This document shows, one piece after another, positions 18,305 to 26,039 of a stretch of DNA of 64,000 bases. Position 1 is the stretch's first letter. Every line of letters starts with the position of its first letter. Origin of the DNA: Vreelandella titanicae BH1 (lineage in GTDB: Bacteria > Pseudomonadota > Gammaproteobacteria > Pseudomonadales > Halomonadaceae); contig NZ_AOPO01000004.1 of NCBI RefSeq assembly GCF_000336575.1, positions 1 through 64,000 of the forward strand, written 5' to 3'. The notes under the pieces are model-generated. The model worked only from the letters and a program-made list of their open reading frames with translations. It was not told where the DNA came from and did not search any database. Made by a program: the position numbers and the translations under genes.

Positions 18305-18324
18305 TTCCGGACCGGACCCCGGAA
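18305..18324 (+). other. GC-rich hairpin in the queC leader
   Basis: TTCCGG (18305-18310) and CCGGAA (18319-18324) form a 6-bp stem around an 8-nt loop, 61 nt ahead of the queC start. I looked for a preQ1 riboswitch, expected in front of some queuosine genes, and could not match its conserved core. The hairpin is real; its function is unknown. Confidence 0.35.
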
Positions 18325-18384
18325 CGCCGCGTCAGCTAAACGCTGCTCGCGATTAATAAATTCTCCGACAAAGAGTGTTTTCTC

Positions 18385-19098
18385 ATGTCATCAATACCCC
18401 CAGTGGCGGCTGATACAGCCACCACAACCGTCGTTATCTATTCCGGTGGAATGGACTCTTTTACCGTGCTTCATCGCGCGCTGCGAGAAGGGCTTAGCGT
18501 ACACGCGCTTTCGTTTGACTATGGTCAGCGGCATGCCCGCGAACTCGACACTGCACGCCAAGTGTGCGCCTCGCTGGGGCTACCCCATCAAGTAGTCGAT
18601 ATTCGCGCCATACACGGCCTGATTGATAATTCGGCGCTCACCAATCCAGACCAAGCAATGCCCCAGGGCGACTATGATGCGGACAACCTGCGCGCTACCG
18701 TCGTACCCAATCGCAATATGATTTTGCTCTCCCTGGCGATTGCCAAGGCTGTGAACATTGGCGCAGAACGAGTCGACTACGGTGCCCATGGCGGCGACCA
18801 CATTCTCTACCCCGACTGCCGCCCCGAGTTCGTCGAGGCAATGAACCATGTCGCGGGCATCGCCAACTTCGAGCCAGTGAAGCTACACGCCCCTTATCTC
18901 AAAGTAAGCAAGGCCGACATACTGCGTGAAGGCCTGGCAATGGGATTGGATTACCGCCATACCTGGACCTGCTACGAAGGCCGTGAACTTGCCTGCGGCG
19001 TATGCGGCAGCTGCCGCGAGCGGCTGGACGCCTTTGCCGCCAACGGTGTTACCGATCCATTGGCTTACAGCGTAGACAGCGCAGTAGGTCAGCGCTGA
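18385..19098 (+). CDS. queC: 7-cyano-7-deazaguanine synthase QueC
   Basis: Converts 7-carboxy-7-deazaguanine to preQ0 with ATP and ammonia, a step in the synthesis of the tRNA base queuosine. The 237-residue protein has the PP-loop SGGMDS (20-25), a DYGQRHARE segment (45-53), and the zinc-binding cysteines Cys196, Cys204, Cys207 and Cys210 near the C-terminus. It is the first gene of a queC-queE-queD-like-ykgJ operon; its stop shares bases with the queE start (TGATG). Confidence 0.95.
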   Translation: MSSIPPVAADTATTTVVIYSGGMDSFTVLHRALREGLSVHALSFDYGQRHARELDTARQVCASLGLPHQVVDIRAIHGLIDNSALTNPDQAMPQGDYDADNLRATVVPNRNMILLSLAIAKAVNIGAERVDYGAHGGDHILYPDCRPEFVEAMNHVAGIANFEPVKLHAPYLKVSKADILREGLAMGLDYRHTWTCYEGRELACGVCGSCRERLDAFAANGVTDPLAYSVDSAVGQR

Positions 19099-19754
19099 TG
19101 TATCAGGTCAAAGAAGCCTTTTACACCCTCCAGGGGGAAGGTGCCCAAGCGGGCAGAGCGAGCGTTTTCTGTCGTTTCAGTGGCTGCAATCTGTGGTCGG
19201 GCCGTGAAATTGATCGGGCGACGGCTAAATGCACCTTTTGCGATACTGACTTTATTGGCACTAACGGCATCAATGGCGGCAAGTTTGCCACTGCCACCGC
19301 CCTCGCTGAACACATTGCCGGACTCTGGCCCAGCCAACTCGGTGACGCCAAGTCGCATGCGACGCCCTATGTGGTGTTTACCGGCGGCGAGCCGCTGCTG
19401 CAGCTTGACGCAGCGCTGATTGCCACACTGCATAGCCATGGGTTTGAGGTGGCCGTCGAGACCAACGGTACGCTGGCTCCGCCACCAGGTATTGACTGGC
19501 TGTGTGTCAGCCCTAAGGGTAGCAATCCGCTAGCCATTACCCAAGGCGACGAGTTAAAGCTTGTCTACCCTCAGGTGGACGCTCCCCCGGAGCAGTTTTC
19601 AGGCCTAGGGTTTCGCCACTTCTTTCTACAGCCGATGGATCTTGCCCCTCTCAATCAGGATAAGACCACCGTGGCTGAAGCGACCGCCTACTGCATGGCT
19701 AACCCCCAGTGGCGCCTATCGCTACAAATGCACAAATTAGCAGGTTTTGATTAA
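19098..19754 (+). CDS. queE: 7-carboxy-7-deazaguanine synthase QueE (radical SAM)
   Basis: Radical SAM enzyme that contracts 6-carboxy-tetrahydropterin to the deazaguanine ring. Unlike most radical SAM proteins, which use CxxxCxxC, this 218-residue protein has Cys30-X14-Cys45-X2-Cys48, the known QueE variant of some proteobacteria. GGEP at the SAM site follows (TGGEPLLQL). The ATG overlaps the queC stop; the longer frame to 19002 lies inside queC and is not used. The queD-like gene overlaps the stop by one base. Confidence 0.93.
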   Translation: MYQVKEAFYTLQGEGAQAGRASVFCRFSGCNLWSGREIDRATAKCTFCDTDFIGTNGINGGKFATATALAEHIAGLWPSQLGDAKSHATPYVVFTGGEPLLQLDAALIATLHSHGFEVAVETNGTLAPPPGIDWLCVSPKGSNPLAITQGDELKLVYPQVDAPPEQFSGLGFRHFFLQPMDLAPLNQDKTTVAEATAYCMANPQWRLSLQMHKLAGFD

Positions 19755-20605
19755 TGTCCCTATTCGTGAACCAACTGACCCATATTGACGTTTCCCTTTG
19801 GTGTTCCGAGCGCGGCCTAGTAGGCTGCAGCTGGCAGGTGGACGCAGTGCTGGATGGCGAGCTGGGCGAAGATGGCATTCTGTTCGATTTTGGTGAAGTC
19901 AAGCCGTGGATCAAGCGCACGCTAGACAGCGGCCTCGATCATACTCTGCTGGTACCTACTCAGGCGCCTGGGGTCACGGTGACGGAGTGCCCCGAAGGTG
20001 TGTGCGTGCGAACCACCACGCCCTATCCGATGGAAGTGCGCGGCCCCAAGGAGGCGTTTAGCCTGCTGCCGTGGCAAACCATTGAGCTTGACACGGTCGC
20101 GGAGCACTTAAGTCAGCAGCTGACTGAAGAACGGCCTGAGAATGTCCATCAGGTTACCCTTACGCTTAGCGACGAGGCCGTCGATGGCGCTGCCTATGGC
20201 TACTCGCACGGCCTGAAGCGCCATTTAGGCAACTGCCAGCGTATCGCTCACGGCCACCGTTCACGGCTACACATCTTTCAGCAAGAGCTGCGTCAACCTA
20301 CGCTCGAACAACAGTGGGCCGCATGGCTGGAAAATCGCTACCTGCTTGAAGAGGCGGATATCACCTCACGGGATAACGATTTCCTTACCTGCGGCTATCG
20401 CGCCGCCCAAGGTGATTTCTCCATTACGCTGCCACAGTCGCTATGCGCAGTCCTCCCCGGCCCCACCACGGTAGAAAATATCGCCGCCTGGCTGGCAAAA
20501 GAGGTTGCCACGCAAAGCGGCGTAACCACGCGTATCCAGGCCTTTGAGGGCATCAACAAGGGCGCGATTGCCGTATGTTCACCTAGTCCAAGTGCTAGGC
20601 TATGA
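19754..20605 (+). CDS. queD: QueD-like 6-carboxytetrahydropterin synthase, tandem-domain
   Basis: The missing first step of the operon, GTP-derived triphosphate to 6-carboxy-tetrahydropterin, is expected from this gene. At 283 residues it is over twice the length of E. coli QueD (about 120). It reads as two pterin-synthase units. The first (1-147) keeps FDFGEVK (44-50), the catalytic pair Asp62-His63 and Glu141, but has VGCS (23-26) where the zinc-binding HGHS should be. The second (148-283) has Cys161, His166 and His168 (HGH) with His152 and Glu265, but lacks the DF..EVK and LDH elements. The units seem to complement each other. It overlaps queE by 1 nt and ykgJ by 4 nt. Confidence 0.8.
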   Translation: MSLFVNQLTHIDVSLWCSERGLVGCSWQVDAVLDGELGEDGILFDFGEVKPWIKRTLDSGLDHTLLVPTQAPGVTVTECPEGVCVRTTTPYPMEVRGPKEAFSLLPWQTIELDTVAEHLSQQLTEERPENVHQVTLTLSDEAVDGAAYGYSHGLKRHLGNCQRIAHGHRSRLHIFQQELRQPTLEQQWAAWLENRYLLEEADITSRDNDFLTCGYRAAQGDFSITLPQSLCAVLPGPTTVENIAAWLAKEVATQSGVTTRIQAFEGINKGAIAVCSPSPSARL

Positions 20606-20859
20606 GTGAAGGGTGTCGTGCGGGGTGTGGCGCCTGCTGCATCGCGCCTTCAATTAGCTCAGCTATCCCCGGCATGCCTGAGGGCAAGCCGGCGGGCGTT
20701 CGCTGCGTGCAGTTAGACGAGGATAACCTGTGTCGTTTGTTCGGGGATCCGAGCCGCCCCAGGGTCTGCGAGCGGTTTAACTTTGACGCTAGTGTGTGCG
20801 GCGAGAACCGGGAAGAGGCGCTCGCCACGTTGACGTGGCTGGAGCAGGACACCCGTTAA
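20602..20859 (+). CDS. YkgJ-family cysteine cluster protein
   Basis: An 85-residue protein with a dense cysteine pattern: Cys5, Cys9, Cys12, Cys13 (CRAGCGACC), then Cys35, Cys44, Cys56 and Cys66. This is the putative zinc/iron-chelating YkgJ family, whose role is unknown. The start overlaps the queD-like stop (ATGA), so it is made as part of the queuosine operon; whether it serves that pathway, for instance in metal or cluster supply, is an open guess. Confidence 0.8.
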   Translation: MSEGCRAGCGACCIAPSISSAIPGMPEGKPAGVRCVQLDEDNLCRLFGDPSRPRVCERFNFDASVCGENREEALATLTWLEQDTR

Positions 20860-20880
20860 AGAGCACCCTGCTTTAGCTTA

Positions 20881-23800
20881 TCAACCTTCAGCGCCTACCG
20901 GCCGAGGCAAACGGCGATCCAACAAGCTGATCCAACGGGTTAGCACCGGCGCATCGCTGTGGCTGACTTCGCTCAATAACTGCCTAAAACTCTCTTTCGC
21001 CTGCTGGTCGTTGGGCTCAATACGCGTCAGCCATAGTTCAAGGGCCGCTAGCTCCTGGTGGCGATTGCCGTGCTCGCGGGACTGGTTTATCGCCATCTCA
21101 GCCAATGCCTTGACTTCATTGGCGGGGTGTCCAAGCAGATCACGCACTTTAGCCAGTTGGGTGGCTAATTCGGGCAAAAATAGCGTGGTACGCTCACGGG
21201 CAATCACCAAGCACTGATCGAGGTACTCCTCTGCGGCATTTAACTCGCCTAGTTCAATGCAGGCATCCGAGTACCACAGCACCGGCCGCTGGTAGCGGTC
21301 ACGGCCGTTCAGCTCCGCCATCTGATCCAGGCTCTCGCGTAACTGAGTCAACCCGGTAGTATCACCTGCCAAAGCTCGTTGCCAACCAAGAATACACTGG
21401 CTGGATATTTGCCACAGCTGTAAATCGGGCGTTCCGGTCATTGCCGCCGCCCGCTCCGCATGCCGCGCGGCCAAATGGACGTGGCCTAGCTGACGATAGA
21501 GCGCAGCGGCAAATAGCAGCGCCAGCGCCAAGGTACCGGGGTGAGCAATTTTCTCCGCCAGCCGAATCGCCGCCGAAACTTGCCGCTCGGCACGCTGATA
21601 ATCACCACGCAGGCAGAGCGCCCAGCCCTGAAAGCAGGCGGCTGAAACTTGTGGATGATCAGAGAACGGTAGCCACTCGATCATCATTTGCGCATTGAGC
21701 GGATCGATTTCATCTAAATGGTCGTGAGCCTGCTGAATGCGACCCGCCCAGTACTCACAGTTGGCCCGGGCATAATCGGCCAACCGACGATAGCGAGGGT
21801 CTTCAAGGCGTGAAGCAAGATCAGCGAGCGTCGACGCCAGTGCAAAGGCATCGGCATGAGCATAGCGCTGGCTACGCCCCACCCAAAGCCCCCATTTGAC
21901 TAGGAATATCTGCTCAAGATCTTCTGGATCCTCCAATCTATCGGTACCCGATTCGCGCAGCAGTTCCCTCGCACGCACAAAGCTTTCGTGAGCGGTAGGC
22001 GAGCCGTGGCCCTCAAGTGAGAACGCCGCCTGACCACGCACGGTGAGCAGACTTACTTCACGCTCAATCTCATGCTCAACGTGGCGCAAGCTCGCCAAAC
22101 CGAAATCGGCCATGCGTAGCGCGGTTCGGTTGGCGCTCACCTTGAGCGCTTCACGGGCGGCCAATTCGAAATAGCGTGCACCACGGGCATAATGACCGCT
22201 CCGGCGCAGGTGAGTGGCAAAATCGCCGGGGTGGCGACTAATCCAGACAGGGAAGCGCTCCTCTATTAGGGTCACTACCTGTTGGTGCAGCTTGACCCGC
22301 ACATCCCGCGGGCAAGAAAGGTAGGCAGCTTCTTGCAGCAACTGGTGGCTAAACTGATATTCGTGCTCGCCGCTCTCTTTATCGACCGGCTCGACAATCT
22401 CCAGCGCCCGCATATGTTCGAGCGCCTGGTTAAGTCGCCCTTTTTCCCAGCCGCTACACTCCAGTAGGAAATCCAACCGGAAGCGCTTACCCAGCACTGC
22501 CGCTACGTGGGCAATTTCGCGGTCACCCTCAAGCTGATCGATACGGCTTGCCAGCAGCCCTAACAACCCCTTGGGCAATTCATCGAACTGGACACTACGC
22601 CCTTCGCGACGATCCATATCCAGACGCCGACAAATTTCCTGCATATAGAGCGGTACGCCATCGCAGCGCTCAATAATCTGGTTACGTAACCGTGGGCTCA
22701 AATGAATGCGGTAGCGCCGTGACAGCTGTGACAATAGCCGTGAAGACTGCTGCGGATCCAGATTCCCCAAACTAATCTGCTGATCCCAATGCAGCTTCAC
22801 CGGCAGCAGTTCTCGGCCGTGGTGGCTAGCCACCAACATAAAGGCGGTATTGATAGGTAAACGTGCCTGCAGCCCCGCGAGCACTTTAAACGACGGCTCA
22901 TCAAGCCACTGTAAATCATCGACCATCAGCACCAGGGTATGAGTGGTCGCCTGGCGCTCGATTAAGCGGTGCAGCAACATCACCACCAATTCAACGGCTT
23001 CACCGCTTTGGGCAAGCTGGGTGATCTCCTGAACTTCGTGCACCCCAAGCGCCTCTTCCAACAGGTGCTGACGCTCGGGCGTAAGCTGGTCAAACTCAAG
23101 CGTTGCCTGTAGCTCGTGAATCGCCTCGATAGTCAGCGGTTGCTTGAGATACCAGCCCACCAGAGTCCGGGCAACGCCGTAGGGATCTAGCACCGACAGC
23201 CGCGTGGTGGGCTGCCAGCAAATTGCCGCATCGCGACTAAGTTCTAACTGGCGGAAACCGACCATCAGCGCCGATTTGCCCATGCCAGATGCCCCGCGAA
23301 CTAACACGCTTTGACGCAAACCTATACCTGCCCGCGCCAACGCGTCGCGCAGCGTACGCAGCGAGGTTTCACGCCCGACCAGGCTAGGCGGCAGTGCATC
23401 GCGACCGCCTTCGTTTAGGCCCAGCACTAAAGCGCGCAGTCGAACGCGACCGTCGCTAGCCACCAAACGCGATACCAAGCGTGGCTGTAGATCAAGCGCG
23501 GGCGGCATGTGCTGACTGGCTTCTTGTGAGATAACCAGCTCACTGCCTTCAGCTGCGCTCATTAGCTCCAGCGAGGTTTGGGTGACTTGCCCCAGCGGAT
23601 CCGCCAATTGCCGCTCGGGCAAGTAGACGACTTGCCCACTGTGCAAACCAGCAGCTAACTCAAATTGCGGCACTTCGCCTTCGCCAGACCAGTGGCGAGC
23701 ACTCTCCTGGGGAAGCGCCTGACGGCAGTGCTCATAGAGCGCCACTAACTCAGCCAGTTGGTGAGCAGGCCCATGGGTACCGAAACACGCCAGCCCCAAG

Positions 23801-24780
23801 CCACCAGTGGCGCCAGGCAGCCAGAAGCCGCCCAAGTGATGGCACTGCTGCTCTAGCCATCGCAACAGCTCTAACTGCAGAGTGAGGCAATGTCGGGTCG
23901 CGGCTCGGTCTTGCCACTCCCCTTTCAGGCGCAGCCGGATAGCCATCACGGAAAGTTGGCGCAGCTCAATCTCATCTTCACGCAGCGGTTTACTGTCTGC
24001 CGCCAGCGCGCGGGAAAACGCGCCCTGGGGACTCATCATCCGGGGGTCATGGTGGCCGTCAGACCAGTAGCTTGCCAACTGTAAGAAGCTAGGTTCAGGC
24101 TGCTGGCCTGACAACGCCAGTAGCTGCAAGTAGCTATTATACTGCTCGTGCGCGGCGGCCATTTGATTCTGTTCAGCCAGTTGGCGAACCAAGCGCTCAT
24201 GAAACGGGCCATAGCCGGAAAAGCGACTGACCAGTGTTTCCAGGATCAGGTCAGGCACATCGGTATGTGCTTCGAGTACTTGTTCAGCAAAACGAATGAC
24301 GCGCTGGCGCCACTCATTCCGCACCTGGACTAACCAGCGCTGAAACTCACTACAGGTGGCCAATTGAAGTTCTTCAATCAGGTCACCTTGGTAACAGGTC
24401 ATCAGTGCTTCCAGGGTATCCAAGTCGCGCGGCCCTTCAAGCAGTTGTTGCAGTGTATGCAGGTCGACTTTCCAATTGGCCGGAAGCTGGAAGGCAATCG
24501 TTTGCCGTGAGACGCTTAATACTTGGTCGGCGCTCTCCCCCAACGACTGGCGTAAACAGTGCAGCGCGTGACGCAGGTTAGTTCTGCCTGAGGATAACCC
24601 TTGGTCAGGCCACAGCAGTTCCGCCAGCGCGGCGCGGTTAACCGGCTGACGATGCAGCAGCAGATAAACGAGCAGCGCCTTCACTTTGTCATAGCTAAAG
24701 TGGGTTAATACGTCTTCGCCCTGGGTAAGCGAAAAGTGACCAAAGAGAGTTAACTGGTCTGTCTCACGAGCATCGCGCAT
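20881..24780 (-). CDS. SARP-type transcriptional activator with AAA ATPase and TPR domains
   Basis: A 1299-residue cytoplasmic regulator. Domain order (numbered from the ATG 9 nt upstream): winged-helix DNA-binding region (about 12-105, with SYDKVKALLVYLLLH and LAELLWPD), bacterial transcriptional activator domain (about 108-240), a region resembling a degenerate class III nucleotide cyclase (about 277-428), STAND-type ATPase with Walker A GASGMGKS (499-506) and Walker B LVLMVDDLQWLD (619-630), then TPR-like repeats (about 790-1290). The start used has AGGA at good spacing. It is convergent with ykgJ and followed upstream by miaE. Target genes and signal are unknown. In E. coli-like bacteria this architecture is unusual; it is best known from actinobacteria and environmental proteobacteria. 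Confidence 0.8.
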   Translation of the reverse strand: MRDARETDQLTLFGHFSLTQGEDVLTHFSYDKVKALLVYLLLHRQPVNRAALAELLWPDQGLSSGRTNLRHALHCLRQSLGESADQVLSVSRQTIAFQLPANWKVDLHTLQQLLEGPRDLDTLEALMTCYQGDLIEELQLATCSEFQRWLVQVRNEWRQRVIRFAEQVLEAHTDVPDLILETLVSRFSGYGPFHERLVRQLAEQNQMAAAHEQYNSYLQLLALSGQQPEPSFLQLASYWSDGHHDPRMMSPQGAFSRALAADSKPLREDEIELRQLSVMAIRLRLKGEWQDRAATRHCLTLQLELLRWLEQQCHHLGGFWLPGATGGLGLACFGTHGPAHQLAELVALYEHCRQALPQESARHWSGEGEVPQFELAAGLHSGQVVYLPERQLADPLGQVTQTSLELMSAAEGSELVISQEASQHMPPALDLQPRLVSRLVASDGRVRLRALVLGLNEGGRDALPPSLVGRETSLRTLRDALARAGIGLRQSVLVRGASGMGKSALMVGFRQLELSRDAAICWQPTTRLSVLDPYGVARTLVGWYLKQPLTIEAIHELQATLEFDQLTPERQHLLEEALGVHEVQEITQLAQSGEAVELVVMLLHRLIERQATTHTLVLMVDDLQWLDEPSFKVLAGLQARLPINTAFMLVASHHGRELLPVKLHWDQQISLGNLDPQQSSRLLSQLSRRYRIHLSPRLRNQIIERCDGVPLYMQEICRRLDMDRREGRSVQFDELPKGLLGLLASRIDQLEGDREIAHVAAVLGKRFRLDFLLECSGWEKGRLNQALEHMRALEIVEPVDKESGEHEYQFSHQLLQEAAYLSCPRDVRVKLHQQVVTLIEERFPVWISRHPGDFATHLRRSGHYARGARYFELAAREALKVSANRTALRMADFGLASLRHVEHEIEREVSLLTVRGQAAFSLEGHGSPTAHESFVRARELLRESGTDRLEDPEDLEQIFLVKWGLWVGRSQRYAHADAFALASTLADLASRLEDPRYRRLADYARANCEYWAGRIQQAHDHLDEIDPLNAQMMIEWLPFSDHPQVSAACFQGWALCLRGDYQRAERQVSAAIRLAEKIAHPGTLALALLFAAALYRQLGHVHLAARHAERAAAMTGTPDLQLWQISSQCILGWQRALAGDTTGLTQLRESLDQMAELNGRDRYQRPVLWYSDACIELGELNAAEEYLDQCLVIARERTTLFLPELATQLAKVRDLLGHPANEVKALAEMAINQSREHGNRHQELAALELWLTRIEPNDQQAKESFRQLLSEVSHSDAPVLTRWISLLDRRLPRPVGAEG

Positions 24781-24807
24781 GATAAACATCCTGCCGGGCT
24801 AAGCGGG

Positions 24808-25491
24808 TTAAGCTGGCACACCGCTATGGAAACGAAAAGCCGTATCGGGCGTAGTAATCAGCTCCGCTTCACGCGCTACAAAAAAAGCGATCCGCTCATC
24901 AATAGAGCCCGATGTCTGCTGGCGAGCCAGTAATAGGTAGTCCTCAAAGTGACGGCCTTCTGACTTCACCAGGGTGCGATAAAACTTGGCGAGCTCTTCA
25001 TCTAAATACGGAATCAAGCAAGCGAATCGTTCGCAACTACGCGCTTCGATAAGGGCGCCAATGATGAGCACATCGATTAACCGTTCGGGATCATTGCTGC
25101 GCAGGTGTCGCCTAAGGCCTTCCGCGTAGCGTGAAGCGGTCAAGTGTTGGTAGGTCACCCCACGCGCCTCCATGAGCGCAACCACTTGCTCGAAATGGAG
25201 CAACTCTTCGCGCGCCAATTGCGACATTTTGCTTAGCAGAAGTGGCTGATCGACGTAGCGATAGAGCAAACTCATGGCGGTGGAAGCGGCTTTTTTTTCA
25301 CACTGAGCGTGGTCGACCAGCAGCGTTTCAGGATTCTCTAACGCCCATTGCAGCCACGCCTCAGGTGTTGCACAGGCCAAAAACTGGTGCAAACTTTCCG
25401 GCAGCAGATCATCCGCTTTCACCGCATGATCAGCCGTTTGTAAGGCATTCTTTTGTTTAGAGGGCGGAAGTGTACCGGGTTGTATCAACAT
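24808..25491 (-). CDS. miaE: tRNA 2-methylthio-N6-isopentenyladenosine-37 hydroxylase MiaE
   Basis: Non-heme diiron monooxygenase that hydroxylates the isopentenyl group of ms2i6A at tRNA position 37. The 227-residue ferritin-like helical protein shows a full set of metal ligands in paired motifs: Glu65 (CEKKAA), Glu96 and His99 (REELLHF), Glu149 (LIEAR), Glu178 and His181 (SEGRHFE). The start is not certain: the ATG at 25491 has only a weak GGT-rich site, and a GTG at 25518 is possible. It lies 27 nt upstream of the large regulator gene on the same strand and may be cotranscribed with it. Confidence 0.9.
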   Translation of the reverse strand: MLIQPGTLPPSKQKNALQTADHAVKADDLLPESLHQFLACATPEAWLQWALENPETLLVDHAQCEKKAASTAMSLLYRYVDQPLLLSKMSQLAREELLHFEQVVALMEARGVTYQHLTASRYAEGLRRHLRSNDPERLIDVLIIGALIEARSCERFACLIPYLDEELAKFYRTLVKSEGRHFEDYLLLARQQTSGSIDERIAFFVAREAELITTPDTAFRFHSGVPA

Positions 25492-25744
25492 AACACCATT
25501 ACCGAGCTTATATCTCACTATTGTACAACATATAAGCGCGCAAGGCGCTTACAGTTCCCTGTTGAATTGCGTTCTTCATACCCTGAATCGCTTATTACTA
25601 ATGTAGTTGCGCGCTTAAAAATGCTCCACACACTTTTAATCAGCTCGCTTACGTAAGTACCACAGCAGTTAGATAGCGCTAAGGTCATAAAGTGAGGACT
25701 ATGGTAACGCGCTGTAACGACAATCACACCTGCACAACCTGTGG

Positions 25745-25795
25745 TTAGCCCGTAAATGGGGAAAAAACTTTCCTGTTTTTACGCCAATAGGCTAA
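25745..25795. repeat. Nested inverted repeat upstream of acnB
   Basis: Three stems nest around one centre: TTAGCC (25745-25750) with GGCTAA (25790-25795), CGTAAA (25751-25756) with TTTACG (25778-25783), and GGAAA (25760-25764) with TTTCC (25769-25773). A seven-T run follows ten bases later. It sits upstream of the predicted acnB promoter. It might be a terminator of a small plus-strand transcript or a protein-binding cruciform. Confidence 0.5.
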
Positions 25796-25868
25796 TAAAA
25801 AGCGTTTTTTTGATCCGTTTAAATCAAGGTATCAACATAAAGTACAAGAGTCGTCTTTGCTTGCCAGC

Positions 25869-25897
25869 TTAACATTGTCGACAGTTTGCCGTAGAAT
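25869..25897 (+). promoter_or_regulatory. Predicted sigma-70 promoter of acnB
   Basis: TTAACA (25869-25874), a 17-nt spacer and TAGAAT (25892-25897). Transcription would start near 25904, giving a leader of about 136 nt before the acnB GTG. Confidence 0.5.
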
Positions 25898-26039
25898 CGC
25901 AGCCATCCAACCACACGCTGTTTGTCAAGCGTATGTCATATGTGATCGGCTCCACTCTACACCCACTGCGCGGCCACCACCGTGCACCGTGCAGGCCATC
26001 ACCATAAAGTAAATGAAACGTGAATGAGAGGGCCCCAAC

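Larger units (their letters stand above)
25492..26039. promoter_or_regulatory. 548-bp gap between miaE and acnB
   Basis: No gene is supported here. The region is A/T-richer than its surroundings. It holds a 7-bp hairpin, TAAGCGC-GCAAG-GCGCTTA (25533-25551), close to the miaE start; a nested inverted repeat at 25745-25795 (separate entry); a T run at 25805-25811; and the acnB promoter at 25869-25897 (separate entry). Short open frames in the gap have no homology or ribosome sites. Confidence 0.5.

Noticed and set aside
24781..24789. Upstream ATG of the large regulator
   Set aside because: That ATG is part of the AGGATG that serves as ribosome site for the next ATG, so the later start is preferred.
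25453..25656. Small open frames in the miaE-acnB gap
   Set aside because: No ribosome site, no recognisable homology, and they overlap the miaE start or A/T-rich control DNA.
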